Assembly: GCA_030247855.1 (NCBI GenBank)
Contig: JAPDRN010000006.1
Coordinates: 496,001-560,000, forward strand
Source: Knufia peltigerae
Lineage: Eukaryota; Ascomycota; Eurotiomycetes; Chaetothyriales; Trichomeriaceae
Length of the DNA: 64,000 nt
Reading direction: 5' to 3'
Part shown: positions 43,993 through 55,990 of the stretch, piece after piece
Layout of the letters: each line of letters starts with the position of its first letter
How positions within the stretch are numbered: the first letter of the stretch is position 1
Translations under genes and position numbers: made by a program
Notes under the pieces: model-generated
What the model was told of the DNA's origin: nothing
Databases searched by the model: none
Seen by the model: the letters and a program-made list of their open reading frames with translations, nothing else

Positions 43993-46033
43993 TCAAGAAC
44001 GCTTCTTGATTGTGTCGGCTGCCTTTTCCGCCACCGCATACATCGTCGCCTGCAGATGCGCCGCGGGAATGACCGGCAAAATCGAGCAGTCCACGATACT
44101 GAGCTTCTTTGTGCCGTACACGAGTAACTCCGGGCTGACCACACCTCCGAGATCATGTGGCATCATCGGGCAAGAACAACTCGGGTGAGCAAATGTTGGG
44201 CCCAAGGCCGCTCCGAATGGTGACTGGGCCGTCAACAGCTGGTTGAAGATTTCATCCTCGGTTTGGAACTGCGGTCCAGGAGTGGTCTCGATAGGGTTCA
44301 GATAAGCCAGCGCGTCGCTGGCCATGATTCGGCGAGTGAAATTGACCATTTTGCCAAGTATTTCCTTGTCGAAGGGGTTAGTAAACGCGTAATATGTGAC
44401 GACGGGCTCCCCGTGCGGGTCACTAGCGTTCAGGTACACCGTGCCTCTGCTGAGCGGCTTCTGAATTGCGTTTGGGATTGACCCTGATCCTGTAAATGGT
44501 AGCTCCATGATGGCCACACTGCCTGTCTCGATCTGGGAGGCGAGAAGTTTACGCTGCGCGAGGTAGCCCGCCATCAACTGCCGATTGTTGCTGTAGATCG
44601 GAGGCAAATATTGACCAGGTTCTTGAGCCAAGAGCGATGAAACCATCGAACTTCCATCTTTGGTGATCATGTCCAGAGACAGGAAGCCGGCGCTGTTGGC
44701 TTGAGCCTTGGTGTAAGGACCAGTCAGGTTGTTGAGGTACAAAGCGAGTGCCTCCGTATTGTACGTGGCATTCTCCTGGAGTATGCCAGGGTAAGGAAAT
44801 CTGTTGGTTACTAGATTCTTGTCAGCATATGTCCCTCTGCTATTTGGCTTGCGGCATTCGACTTACCATTCCAGTTGAGATACGCTGTAGGGTGGTCCTG
44901 AAAATTGCTTCCAACCGCAGGGAAATCAAGCTTGACGTTGACGCCAGCGGCAGTCAGAACATCTTTGGGCCCAACACCACTGAGTTGCAGCACCTGTGGG
45001 GTATGGACACCGCCTGCTGCGAGAATCACCTCCTTCCTGGCCATGAATTGATACTGTTTGCCATTTGTCCTGTCTGTTGCTTTGACACCTTGGGCGGTAA
45101 GGTTGTGATCCAAGACTACCTCGGTTACCTGGTACTGAGCCAACATTTTCAAGTTCTTGCGGCTGGAGACAGGATCGTAATATGCATTGAGGGACGATGA
45201 CCTGGTCTTCTTCTTAGGATCTTCGGAAGCTGGCGTGAAAAAAACACCAGTGGCATTGCCGAGGGCATGCTCCTTGATGAAGGGAACGCCTTGTTCCTCA
45301 AAAGCACCAAAAAAAGGGAAGTTGTCAGGGTACTCGAAATCCGGAAAAGAGGCTTGCAAAGGACCGTTCCCATAAGCAGCCTCATTCCAAGTGTAATTGT
45401 ATACCGCTTCGACAGCTGGTGAAGGTGGCGTGAAGTCCGTACTCTGGTTTGTCATCAACGAAAGTTCCTACCATATCACGCCCCCCTTACCTTTTTGAAA
45501 TAGGGAAAAAGACCGTTCCAGTTCCATCCAGAATTTCCGAGCGCCTCAAAATCATAGTCACAGCTCGACCCTCTATCGAATTCCATCCCATTTACCGTCG
45601 ATCCTCCGCCAGGCACTGCACCTGCAAGGACAGGGTACGTATGACCAGCCATGCCTGGCTCTGGCGCTGAGGTAATGTTGAACATATCTCTCTGATTGAT
45701 GAGAACAGCATTGGCTGGCCAGAGAGTCTGATTGCTTCTATCGAAAGGTCCAAACTCGAGAACGAGAACTGACACTAGATAATATTCAGCAAAGTCACGA
45801 GAATCCGAAAACACCTGATTCGAACCTTTGCTGTTCTCGGACAGGCGATTGGCGACGACAAGACCGGACAGCCCTCCTCCAACAATCACATAGTCAAACT
45901 GTTGCGATGAGCTGTTGAGTGTACTGGATGCTTCATTGGTGCCGGAACCTGTAGGCGAGGCTGTGGAAGTTGAGATAGCACCTAGGGCCAGTGCCAAAAC
46001 GGCAGACGCATATCGTCCGCGGCATAGAGACAT
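43993..46033 (-). CDS. Secreted GMC oxidoreductase (aryl-alcohol oxidase / choline dehydrogenase-like)
   Basis: FAD flavoenzyme of about 628 aa, four exons (45826-46033, 45491-45774, 44867-45443, 43993-44810), introns 51, 47 and 56 nt. The first intron has a weak GTTCGA donor, but only it keeps frame (ENSK|VSVLVLEFG). A signal peptide (YASAVLALALGAISTSTASP) and many N-x-S/T sites indicate secretion. The Rossmann motif is YVIVGGGLSGLVVANRLSE, then GPFDRS, and GGSTVNGMEFDRGSSCDYD fits the GMC signature 1 region; ILAAGGVHTPQVLQLSGVG is signature 2. The C-terminal block reads VDCSILPVIPAAHLQATMYAVAEKAADTI. HPSCSCPM stands where the usual catalytic-His/GTC-M segment lies. Likely oxidises an alcohol, perhaps aromatic, producing peroxide. 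Substrate unproven. Confidence 0.92.
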
Positions 46034-47696
46034 GTTGAAAATGTGAAGAAGGTCCCAATAGGTACCCAAAGGTCAAGCAGAGGCCACCGAGAGGACTAGA
46101 GACCAAATGAGCGTTGAGAAATGGTGATATGGAATGTCTCATCGATGTTGTGGTATCCCCAGAATGGCAGCGCGTCCTCGGCAGTTGCTCTCGACACCCT
46201 TCACGTGGACCAAGTCTTTATTGTGCATACTGTAAGAAGCGAGATCATGCCCTTGCATAAGTGGGATTCCGACCAGAGTAGTCCGTGGTGTGAGGAACTA
46301 TTGTATTCGAAAGTCGGCCATGTTTTCTGATCTTCGCTTGCGCTGAAACTCTTAGCCGAGTTTAGTGTGGGGCCGGCTAGTCTAATCATTTCATGTTCAG
46401 GTAGCATAAGCACGCCGCGCTCAGAAACAGGATATAAAGACACTGTCCCTAGTACCGAGTACGGAGTTGTCATGTAGTCCTGATTGCCGGAGAACAGAAG
46501 GAGGTTCAAGGAGAGCCATCGAGGTCGTTTGGTTGAAGAGACCGCATATTGCATCCTTGGAGTTATTAGTCCGACCGCAATCTCTGGGTTGTATCGCGTT
46601 GCCTTGCGAATGTTTTGCGCCTTGTATTCCGTATTGGCAAGTCTTTATGCAAGGAACCCTTGCTCGGCGTCGCCCTCGAAAACATACTTAGTGGCCACTA
46701 CTCAGTCAGTAAGCTTGTTTCTTCCGGCTTTCGTCTTTCGATTCGAATTGGGAAGCCTATGTACGCAAGCTCGCAGAGGTGGATCACCCTCTGGTTCAGT
46801 GGTGCCACTAGCTATACCACATCCTTATCGTGATCGACAAAACGGAGCTGTACTGGACGGAGTACTCGTAATTACTGTAAATCTGGCGCGACGAGGGGGA
46901 GAATTGATGCATTCGATGGCCCTACCAAGGTGGCTGCAACGGTACATACAATCGAGCTGGGGATATCTTGTGGTGAATGTAGTCAAAGATTACAGTGCAG
47001 TAAACATTGAAAATGTTCATATTCCAGGCTATCAAAGTAGGCTCAATCCAGACAATGAGCCGTCCGGGGCCGGACCATCAGCCACAAGGAGCATTGGGCT
47101 CTCAAAACACCACTCGTACTTATACTCGTTGGGGATGGTCTTGGATATCTAGGTTCGTCAGGATCCTCCGGGCCGCAGGGTAGGAGAGCTACTGTGCAGT
47201 TCGGAGTACATACCTACTGTATGTACAGTAGAGAGTGTTATGACACTGCTCTCAACGACCCGGGTAGCGCAGCATTTATGTAATTGCGACTTCGCATTGC
47301 ATCCTGTACAGTAGAACGACGATGCATGGATCAACAGGAGCATTGATGTGACTTCCAACTCATTGCCCTTCACTCAAACAGTACCTTAGGTATCTGATGC
47401 GTCCCATACCAACAGTACCTAGTATGTGCTCAAGTAATCTCAATGGAAAGGCAGGTTGGCCGAGCATAGAAACTGCGTGCGCAGCCCACTCTTCCTTGTA
47501 CAATGAAATCATCAAGTATAGACCCAACGAGTCTCTTCTTGTCGTGACAAAGCTACCAGAGGTTGAATTTCTGCATTTACGTCCCACAAATTGCGTTCCG
47601 AGTCGTGGAGTCTTCGTTGTCATTCTTGTTATCAACGCAAGGCTGCTTTACAATTGATTGCCATTCCCGGAACCATCCTTTCTGTGACACATTCAA
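46034..47696. other. Divergent intergenic region, GMC / scramblase
   Basis: About 1.7 kb with promoters for both genes. The open frame 46484-47152 (222 codons) has no domain, no intron logic and overlaps other frames, so I do not call it. Near-matches to TACGGAGTA occur at about 46457, 46857 and 47205. Confidence 0.45.
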
Positions 47697-49379
47697 ATGC
47701 AGAAAAGCACCTCTGCGCTGCTGTACACATTCAAGCCGGTCTGTGCTTCACTCGAGTCGTCTCCGCGATGCTTTACTGTCCTACGCTCGAGGAAGCTGTT
47801 CAGATGTAATCGTCAACCTCTCTCAACGTCCGCTCGCTTGAGTCAAGAGCGACCCTCTCCAGCAAGCCAACATGGCTCCGACCCTCCAAGAGGAGATAAT
47901 GCGACACCAGCCTCTCCCTCGATGGAAACCCTCCTGTCCCAGACCCGTCCTGAAGACAACTCCCTCCTCGCACCAGTCCATGTCGCAGAAGACCCGAACG
48001 CCATTCTGAAATCAGACCATCCCTCTTCAAATATCCTTGCCCAACCGGGAATTGTCGTACAGAGGCAGATTGAGATGATGAACCTATTCCTAGGTTTTGA
48101 ACAGGCCAATCGATATGTCATTTTGGACCCCAATGGCGCTCATATTGGCTACATGGCGGAGCATGACGGCGGTCTCGGAAAGGTTATGGCCAGACAATGG
48201 CTTAGAACACATCGTGCTTTCACGACTCATGTCTTTGACAAGCATGGAACGGAGGTTTTGAGATTTCACCGGCCGTTCTCTTGGTTTGTCACACATATTC
48301 GCGTATATGATGCTCTCACGCCGCAAGTTATCTCGGCACAATCGTCGCATATACTGCAAAATCCGTCAGTTTCGGACACATTGAACAGCCTTCAACAGAT
48401 TTCTCATGTTCCCCTCGATTCCATGCGGGTCGTTGGTGAAGCTGTGTCCGAATGGGCCCCTTTACGACGTAAGTACAATCTATTTGTGCATCCTGACGAC
48501 GCTGCTGGCCCGGAAGGCACGTTCCCCCGCCAATTTGCTTCTATCAACGAGCCCTTCCTATCCTGGGATTTCTCGCTTTTTGACCAGAATTCTCGCTTGA
48601 TTGGCTCCGTGAACCGGTCTTTTCGTGGATTTGGTCGAGAGATTTTCACAGACACCGGGAGTTATGTACTACGCATGGACGCTGCCGGGTCGGAAACGGA
48701 TACACATCAGGTCGATCTGGCCATGCAGTCGGAGAACAAGCCTCGTGCTTATGCTGAGACATTGGGAAACAAGAGTGGTGTGACCGGCATGACTCTTGAT
48801 GAGCGAGCTAGTTTACTTGCTACTGCAGTGACACTGGACTACGATTATTTCTCACGTCACAGTTCAGTCGGGGGTTCCGGTGGCTTTCTTCCTTTATGGA
48901 TGGGAGGAGGAGAAGCTGCCGGTGGTGCTGCTGGTGGTGCTGCTGGCGCTGGGGAGGCTGCCGGTGGCGCAGTTGTCGGCGGAGCCGGACGGGCTGTAGG
49001 TGTAGGCTCGGCCGCAGGCGGCGTTGGTGAAGGCGCAATAGCAGGCGCTGGTACCATGGCAGGCTACGAGGCAATGCAGAGGGGTCTGGGAAGAGGTTCA
49101 CAGGCTGATTCAGAGAATGCAAGCCCCCAGGAGCAACCTTATGGCGGACCCTATGGGTCCCAGTCTCCGCAAAGCCAGTCTGGTGAGTCTCCAGCACACG
49201 ACCAGACCCCTGACTCACCACAACCTCCTCCATCCGAACCTGGTCCTGAAAATGAAGCAGGCGATGTCTGGGGACAGGGCTCAGACCCCTGGAGTGATGG
49301 AGCTGGACAGGGACCTGCGGATGGAGGCGAAGGGGGAGGATTCCTTTCGTCCTTGTGGGATTCATTCTTTGGTGATTAG
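47697..49379 (+). CDS. Phospholipid scramblase-like protein (Aim25 type), probably mitochondrial
   Basis: Single-exon gene of 560 aa. The N-terminus (about 1-50) is rich in Arg, Ser, Thr and Leu and lacks acidic residues, as in a mitochondrial presequence. From about 115 to 395 it follows the scramblase family: VVQRQIEMMNLFLGFEQANRYVI-type start, HIGYMAEHDGGLGKVMARQ, FTTHVFDKHGTEVLRFHRPF, WDFSLFDQNSRLIGSVNRSF, FTDTGSYVLRMD and DERASLLATAVTLDYDYFSRHS. After the core there is an unusual Gly/Ala-rich low-complexity stretch (about 400-460), then a Pro/Gln/Ser/Gly-rich tail ending FLSSLWDSFFGD. Scramblases move phospholipids between leaflets; the yeast relative is mitochondrial. No obvious link to the catabolic neighbours. 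Confidence 0.92.
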   Translation: MQKSTSALLYTFKPVCASLESSPRCFTVLRSRKLFRCNRQPLSTSARLSQERPSPASQHGSDPPRGDNATPASPSMETLLSQTRPEDNSLLAPVHVAEDPNAILKSDHPSSNILAQPGIVVQRQIEMMNLFLGFEQANRYVILDPNGAHIGYMAEHDGGLGKVMARQWLRTHRAFTTHVFDKHGTEVLRFHRPFSWFVTHIRVYDALTPQVISAQSSHILQNPSVSDTLNSLQQISHVPLDSMRVVGEAVSEWAPLRRKYNLFVHPDDAAGPEGTFPRQFASINEPFLSWDFSLFDQNSRLIGSVNRSFRGFGREIFTDTGSYVLRMDAAGSETDTHQVDLAMQSENKPRAYAETLGNKSGVTGMTLDERASLLATAVTLDYDYFSRHSSVGGSGGFLPLWMGGGEAAGGAAGGAAGAGEAAGGAVVGGAGRAVGVGSAAGGVGEGAIAGAGTMAGYEAMQRGLGRGSQADSENASPQEQPYGGPYGSQSPQSQSGESPAHDQTPDSPQPPPSEPGPENEAGDVWGQGSDPWSDGAGQGPADGGEGGGFLSSLWDSFFGD

Positions 49380-50464
49380 ATCATGTTCCGACAGATAAAA
49401 TCTCGAGAACATCGTATCTATTCATTGAGTTCTTCCTTTTTACTTGATCTTCAAAATAATGATAATTACGGTCACTCACGGCTACTACCGGATAATCGAG
49501 CCCTCAATGGCCCGAGATATTTCTTTCCGCCTTCAGCTGTGCAAATCATAACATCGCCGTCCTGTGACTTATTACGCAACATATGTGAGAACATCGGGAT
49601 ACACACTGCCCTGCTTGTGTCAAGAATGCAGATGCTGCTCATTACCCGTATGAGGACCACGCCTTATCTCTGCCATCTCGAACATGTTCTCGGCTCTGTG
49701 TCGATCTGTGACTTGGCATTACTACTTCATCGACAAGGATCTGAGGCTTGGGGGGGTCAAGATGGAGTACTCAACAACATTCGTACTCCTCTTACAGGCT
49801 ACAAAGCCTGGACCATCAGGGCTGGTTAAAAATTCCCAGACAGGACATTCCTCCTTCGTTTATGGAGCGAAAATGACTTGTCTTCCCCCGCCGACTGCAA
49901 GCATATGAAAAGTCTGCCTCATTATTGCCTTGTGTACTTGTTCAGGTCGCCTCTGTATACCCGACTCCGCCCTTCTTGGCTGGCATTCTTAACTCTTTGA
50001 TGGTCTTGGGTCTCCGCCGCTGGAGTCTTGGACTGCATCATTTCCACCCTCATCTGCATCTCGGCCTATGGCTTATCTTGTTCCACTCGTTGATGGATTC
50101 TTGGAAATGTCTTGGGTGCCATCATTCATACCCTTTCCACTTCTTGGCCTATGCTTCGCTTCTTCAGACGAGCCATTGACGTCGCATTGTCCGCACTGGG
50201 ATGATAACAATCAACGTGCTACACGATCTTTCCCTCAGGTCAGCCTCTCATGTCACTTGCTGGGGTCATGATGATGCAGTGTAACCCAGATGGGAGTCGA
50301 TTTACTGGGGACAGAATGATGTTTCCCTACCGTCAGGCGAAATCTGCAACCGCTTTCGCGAATGATAAGTACTACCATGTTTCTCCTCTCCTGTCACGAT
50401 CTAGTTGTGTTCAGTCTCCCCAGGTTCTTACCTTGCTACTGCTTGGCCCTTGTGCGGTGAAAAA
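49380..50464. other. Upstream region of amino-acid permease
   Basis: About 1.1 kb without supported gene. Frames at 49383-49829 and 49925-50179 carry no recognisable features. Rich in CT tracts, suiting a long promoter/5' UTR. Confidence 0.5.
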
Positions 50465-52445
50465 ATGGCCGGCTATCACACAGACAGCCCTTCACCCTCC
50501 GATGGGACCGAGAAACCAGATTACCATGCCCAACAGCGAACGCTCTCCCCCATCGATGGCACTGACATTCGAGCCGCCCAGTTCGAAGATGGCTCGCGAC
50601 TCCATCGAGGTCTCAAAGCTCGTCACATCACAATGATTGCTATCGGTGGTGCTATCGGTCAGTCAAACGTCAATATTCTGTCCGTGGGAATTGTTTCTGA
50701 CGTTTCTCCATTTCAGGCACTGGATTGATCATTGGTACCGGCCAAGCACTCGCTCGCGCAGGCCCTGGTTCAATCTTCATTTCATATACCGTTGTCGGAT
50801 TCATTGTATACCTGGTCATGTGCGCTCTTGGTGAAATGGCCGCCTGGCTTCCACTGCCTTCCGGTTTCACTGGCTATGCAACTCGCTTTTGCGATCCTGC
50901 TCTCGGCTTCGCTCTCGGGTATGGTGTTTCACTGTCCTTGACTGTCCCACGTTGAATCTAATGTTTGGGGTCTAGTTACACCTACTGGTTCAAATACATC
51001 ATTGTCACGCCAAATCAGTTGACGGCCGGCTCGCTCGTCATACAATACTGGGTCGACCGCGATCAAGTCAATCCCGGGGTGTTCATCGCCGTCTTCTGGA
51101 TCGCAATTGTCTCTATCAACTACTTCGGTATCCGGTAAGTTCGATCGGCGAACATAATCAGCTCTTGTTCCAGCATCCCCGCCATTGCCGCAATCTGTTC
51201 CTCTTCTGACTATTTGCAGCTTTTTCGGCGAATTTGAATTCTGGCTCTCAACCTTCAAAGTCATCGTGGTCATTGGATTGATCATCTTGTCCTTGGTTCT
51301 GGCCTTGGGAGGAGGACCTGACCACGACCGTAAAGGATTCCGGTATGTGGAATAATCGGTACCAATACACTGGTTCCAAAAGGCTCATGAGTTACAGATA
51401 TTGGAGTGACCCAGGCGCATTTGCAGAATATATCGACACCGGAGCGACCGGTCGATTCCTCGCATTCTGGTCAACGATGGTGACAGCGACATTCGCCTAT
51501 CTGGGCACGGAATTGGTCGGCGTTACTGTTGGGGAGTGCCAGAATCCGAGGAAAAACATCCCGCGCGCCATCAAGCTCACCTTCTATCGAATTGTGATCT
51601 TTTATTGCTTATCGGTTCTCTTGCTGGGTATGCTTGTCCCCTACAACTCTAAGGAGCTAGCTTTTGCCACCAAGGCTTCCAGCTCGGCTTCCGCCTCTCC
51701 ATTTGTCGTCGCCATCAAACTTGCAGGCATAAAAGCTCTTCCTGGCATCGTCAACGCCTGCATCCTGTTGTTCGTCTTCTCGGCTTCCAATTCTGACCTT
51801 TACATCGCCAGTCGGACGTTATATGGTCTGGCAAGTGAAGGAAAAGCACCAGCCTTGTTCCGGCGAACTGACAAACGCGGCGTGCCTCTCTACGCTCTGG
51901 GCTTGTCGGCAGCCTTTGCTCTCTTGGCCTTTATGAATGTCTCGGATGACTCAAAAACAGTCTTTTCCTACTTCGTCAATCTTACCACCATCTTCGGACT
52001 GCTCACCTGGATTTCCATCCTCGTCACACATATATATTATGTTCGAGCACGCCGGGCACAAAATGTCCCTGATACGGCCCTCGCATTCAGGGCCCCCCTT
52101 GGGGTAGCCGGGTCTTATGGAGCTTTGTCTCTGTGTATCCTCATCGCAATCACCAAGAATTTCAACGTCTTTGTCCATTCCGATGATTATGGCAATTTTG
52201 ATTACAAGAATTTCATAACTGGATACTTGGGGATCCCTTTGTATCTGATCCTCATCTTTGGGTACAAGCTGTGGACAAAGAGCAAAGGCCTCAAACCTCA
52301 TGAGGCGGACTTATGGACCGGCAAGGACATTATCGATCGCGAGGAAGAGGAGTTCTTAGCAGCGAAGCGTGCCAAACAGGCAGAAAAAGGAGGTAAACGG
52401 GGTGCCAACTGGTTTTACAGAACCTTTGTATCTTGGCTATTCTAG
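50465..52445 (+). CDS. Amino-acid permease, YAT family
   Basis: Plasma-membrane proton symporter of about 574 aa. Five exons (50465-50657, 50717-50918, 50976-51134, 51220-51342, 51398-52445) with introns of 55-85 nt. The polar N-terminus ends in LHRGLKARHITMIAIGGAIG|TGLIIGTG, the helix 1 substrate-binding loop of the APC superfamily. It is followed by AGPGSIFISYTVVGFIVYLVMCALGEMAAWLP, the next helices. Twelve spans are expected. FRRTDKRGVPLYAL and the loop GECQNPRKNIPRAIK are family hallmarks. The C-terminus is lysine-rich (AAKRAKQAEKGGKRG). Could import phenylalanine, among other amino acids, which would feed the phenylacetate route; specificity is not readable. The start at 50465 was taken because the protein then begins MAGYHTDSPSP with no upstream homology. 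Confidence 0.93.
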
Positions 52446-52734
52446 AAGTATAAATCGAGATAGTCCAGATATGTAGCGTATGTTATCTAGTCTGCTATCA
52501 GCAAGTACTGTCCTACGAGTTACCAAGATGGTATGGCATCGTCGGTCAATGGCAGATTCGTACTCGTACTCGTACCCGTATTACTCTCCAACCTCTCCGC
52601 GTTTCAATTTCACACTACCGATTTAGCCGAGAACGCCCCTTCTTAAATTCTATCGGTTATGGCGGCTACTTGAAACTACTTGACTCTTGAAGCATGTATT
52701 TGTCGGAGATGAAAGGCAATTTGATCGTATTGCC
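52446..52734. other. Spacer between permease and second regulator
   Basis: 289 nt, with a short (CGTACT)2-CGTACC simple repeat at about 52558-52578. No gene seen. Confidence 0.5.
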
Positions 52735-54774
52735 ATGAACTCACCTCCTCCGATCCGGCGGAGGGCGAATTTGGTCTGTATTCGTTGTCATGAGAAGAAG
52801 GTGAGTTTGTGCATTGGTACCTTTTGATGCCGGATTCTCTCTGACTTACATTCACCAGATCAAGTGTGATGTTTCTAGCCAGAGACACGCCTGGGGTTGT
52901 ACTCAATGCGTGTATGCTCAGGAGACCTGCAGGTAAATTTTTCTGTCATCGCTTACATGCTGCTGGGCTCATATTACCAGAATCCGCCCTTCGAGGCGCA
53001 AAGGTCATCGGAAAAAGAGGAACAATGGAGAAGCCACGGACGTTGCATTTGATGCACATGATGCACAATTCCACGGACGATCATTACAACTAGCTTCTGC
53101 TCAAGACAAGAAGGATTCTCTGTCGCTTCTGCAAGAAACTCCGATGCGTGATGGAGAGACATATGACACTGAGCGCAACACCCAAACGTCGCCTGCCTTA
53201 CTTCCTCAGTCAATGAATATCGACACCCCGGAGCAGGGCTATCTGGGCCAATCTGGTTTCATGCCAATCTTCAGCCAACGCGCCCAACCAAACCTGGTTC
53301 ATTCAGGCACAGACGATTCTGACGCCTCTTCTCTGTCCATTGCACGCATCCTTCGACAAAGCTATGCAGAGACCTATCTCGAATTCTGTTTCCCGTGGTG
53401 TCCGATCCTAGAAAAGCAGGATCTGATATCTCAAAGTCCGTTTGCGGACTCAATCCTGCTTCAACAGGCATTGGCTCTTCTGGGAACCATAATCAACCCT
53501 CCAATGTTGCAACACGCTTCTCCGCAGACATATTACGAACGTATGAAAACACTATTCTATAGCAACTACGAAAAGAATTCCCTCGTTCGGATCGTTGCAA
53601 TCACTCTAGTCTACTGGTGGAGCGCTGGACCACCAAATTTGGTTAGTATGGACAGCCAGTACTGGTGGAATTCAGTTGCAGTCAGACTGGCTCAAGAGAT
53701 TGGATTACATCGCGAAGTTTCAGCTGGCCACGTCTTCAGACCTGGAGAGACGGCCAGCTTAAGAAGACTTGTTTGGTGGACTTTATTCGTAAGTATTACT
53801 CTGATCGTGAACAGCAATTCCCATATCAACTAGACCTACAGGCAAGAGAACGCATGACTGCCATATGTCAAGGTCGCCCGTGTATCATACATCCAGAAGA
53901 TTGCAATGTCAGACTACCCACCATTGAGGACTTCCCTGAAAACAGGAGCTCTCAAGCGATACTCTTCACCAATTGGGTCAAAGTATGCGCTATCGTTGGA
54001 GATGTCTCAAAGTACTTGGTCAATCGCAACGAATCTACCGATTTCCCAATCGACCTTGCCCAACGACTAATCGACTGGGTTCACGCACTGCCGGATCATC
54101 TTCAACTACCATTTACTGCTTCTCAGAGTACTCATTTCGATCGACATTTATACCAACTTCATCTTCCCTACCTGGCCGCAATCACTTTGCTCTACATGAC
54201 ACCATCGGCCCAACCACTTCCGAAGGCATACACGGCTGCTATACTATCTGCTTCATGTGTAGCTCGCATTTTCGAAGACTATCTTGCCAGGGGACACATT
54301 CGGTTTCTGCCGGGAGTGTCAGGATGGTGCATCAGCATTGCCATCCTTGCACTCCTTCATGCTCGTCAAGTTGATCGCTTGAAAGCCGGCGCAAGCGAGC
54401 AGATTGAGATTCTTTATCTCGCGTTGAAAGAGACGTCAAAGCTTTGGCATTCTTCAAAAATGTTTCTGCTTGGGTTCGAAAAGCTTCTAAATGGACCACA
54501 ACCTCCAAATAGTCGAGCTTCCACAAGTGCGCCACTTGTGACCAGTGTTGGCTCTGAAGCAATAGATGACTTGGCCGGAGTTGATGTTGTCAACTATCTG
54601 GATTTCTTCCCGACGGCAACAATCGAGACGAGTCAGCTCTTCGAGATACTTCTCACAGAAAACCCTCCAAACATATTCATGGGCGCAGCGTGGGCTAACG
54701 ACTTGACCATGCAGTTGCATGACTTGTTCGATCAGCCATTTGAAGATGTTAGTTTTGATTCATTAATGCTATGA
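52735..54774 (+). CDS. Second Zn2Cys6 transcription factor
   Basis: Four exons (52735-52800, 52859-52932, 52981-53788, 53842-54774), about 626 aa. The zinc cluster spans two junctions: CIRCHEKK|IKC-x10-CTQC-x6-C (Cys 15, 18, 25, 36, 39, 46). The 10-residue loop between the third and fourth Cys is longer than in the regulator at 33953. A basic run follows (RPSRRKGHRKKRNN). The Fungal_trans domain includes YLEFCFPWCPILEKQDL, VRLAQEIGLHRE and LRRLVWWTLF|ARERMTAICQGRPCII. No strong activation motif is visible beyond an acidic C-terminus. It is co-oriented with the permease upstream and faces the lactonase-like gene, so it may control permease, lactonase, MFS and SDR; inference. Confidence 0.9.
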
Positions 54775-54829
54775 AGATTATGGGAAGAATTTTATAGGCA
54801 CAATGACCCTCGCCGGCGTAAGCCCGTTC

Positions 54830-55990
54830 CTAACCTGTCAAGGCACCTTTGAAATCTTCGAGGAACCTCCAGTAAACCTTCTGGCGTACCCCCTTGGCCT
54901 TCCACTCATTTGCTTCAGCTGGAAAAAAGTCCATCACGCCCTTGATAGTACCATCGTGAGCGTAGATGAATAGGACATTGTCCTCGGCATCTGCCTCTTG
55001 AACCTTCTTGATGGTACGAAGAGCCTCGGGTATGTCCAGCCCCATGTTCGGATCAAAGAAAGTCTGAGTTGGACCTCTCGCTCGAGATTTCTGAATCTGC
55101 TCAAAATCGGCTCCGGGGCAGACACCACCGCGGTAGTGACTCAGGGCCTCTAATCGGATCTCCGAGGGCAGAGGCAGAAGCTCGGAAGGTCGCAATTCAC
55201 CTGCATGGTGGCACAAATCACCACCCATCATGATAAAAGTGTCGGGGGTCGTTCTGGCGAGGCCCGCCAAGTGTCCCACGGCGTGGCCCGGTGTATCAAG
55301 CAAGTAGAAAGACCCGTCTCCGAAGAGATCGAATGCCCTGAATTGACCTATCTGGAGGACGCCCTCGTCCTCAAAACTGATCTCCCGCACATGTCGACCT
55401 CTGGAACATGATCAGTCAGAAATCTGGGCAAAGACAAATTGGGCTGACCTGAAATCACTTTCACGGACCGGCGAGTCTTTCTTCGCCGGGTATCCCGGAA
55501 AGAAGGCCTCTTTGAAACCTGGGCCTACCACTAGCTCGGTAGACGAGGGAAAGGTCGATGGGTCTCCCAGATGGTCCCAATGCCAGTGGCTTTGTGTATG
55601 TTACCAATTGAGCAGACTGAAACGTCGAGGGGCAACATACCTCCACACGACACTGTTAATTTGTGACGGATCCAGTCCCTCTTCTTTGATAATGTCGGCA
55701 ACATGCTTATCGCCAGAGATTTCCCAACCTCGTTTGACCAGGCCATCGACAACGACCGGAGAAAAGTCACGCCAATTTGGTGGCACCCCGAGATCAAACA
55801 ATGCCTTCTTGCCGGTGGTGCTCTCGACGAGAAATGACCAAGTAGGGATCTCGGGCATGAATTCCATGCCTGGCATTGGAGGTGTCATGAGGTAGTCTGT
55901 GGGAAGTCCATTGATTTTGGTGGTCGAATTGATGATCCTCACCCTCGCGACGGCACCAGATGGGACCGAGAAACGCTTGGTAGTCACCAT
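54830..55990 (-). CDS. Metallo-beta-lactamase-fold hydrolase (N-acyl homoserine lactonase-like)
   Basis: Cytosolic zinc hydrolase of about 353 aa from exons 55641-55990, 55449-55589 and 54830-55400, introns 51 and 48 nt. The first junction rebuilds the metal motif SHWHWDHLGD (His118, His120, Asp122, His123 of HxHxDH). The third ligand set is DTPGHAVGHLAG, where TPGH-x-x-GH is the pattern of lactonase-type members, followed by GGDLCHH and the final His in IYAHDG. No signal peptide. Relatives open lactone rings, including bacterial quorum signals; aromatic lactones are also possible. Its 3' end abuts the second regulator (55-nt gap, convergent). Its upstream neighbours are an MFS carrier and an SDR. 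Substrate is not readable. Confidence 0.9.

Noticed and set aside
46484..47152. Plus-strand frame of 222 codons
   Set aside because: Low coding character, no domain, no start context; left as intergenic.
49383..49829. Plus-strand frame of 148 codons after the scramblase
   Set aside because: No domain and poor codon character; probably 3' flank.
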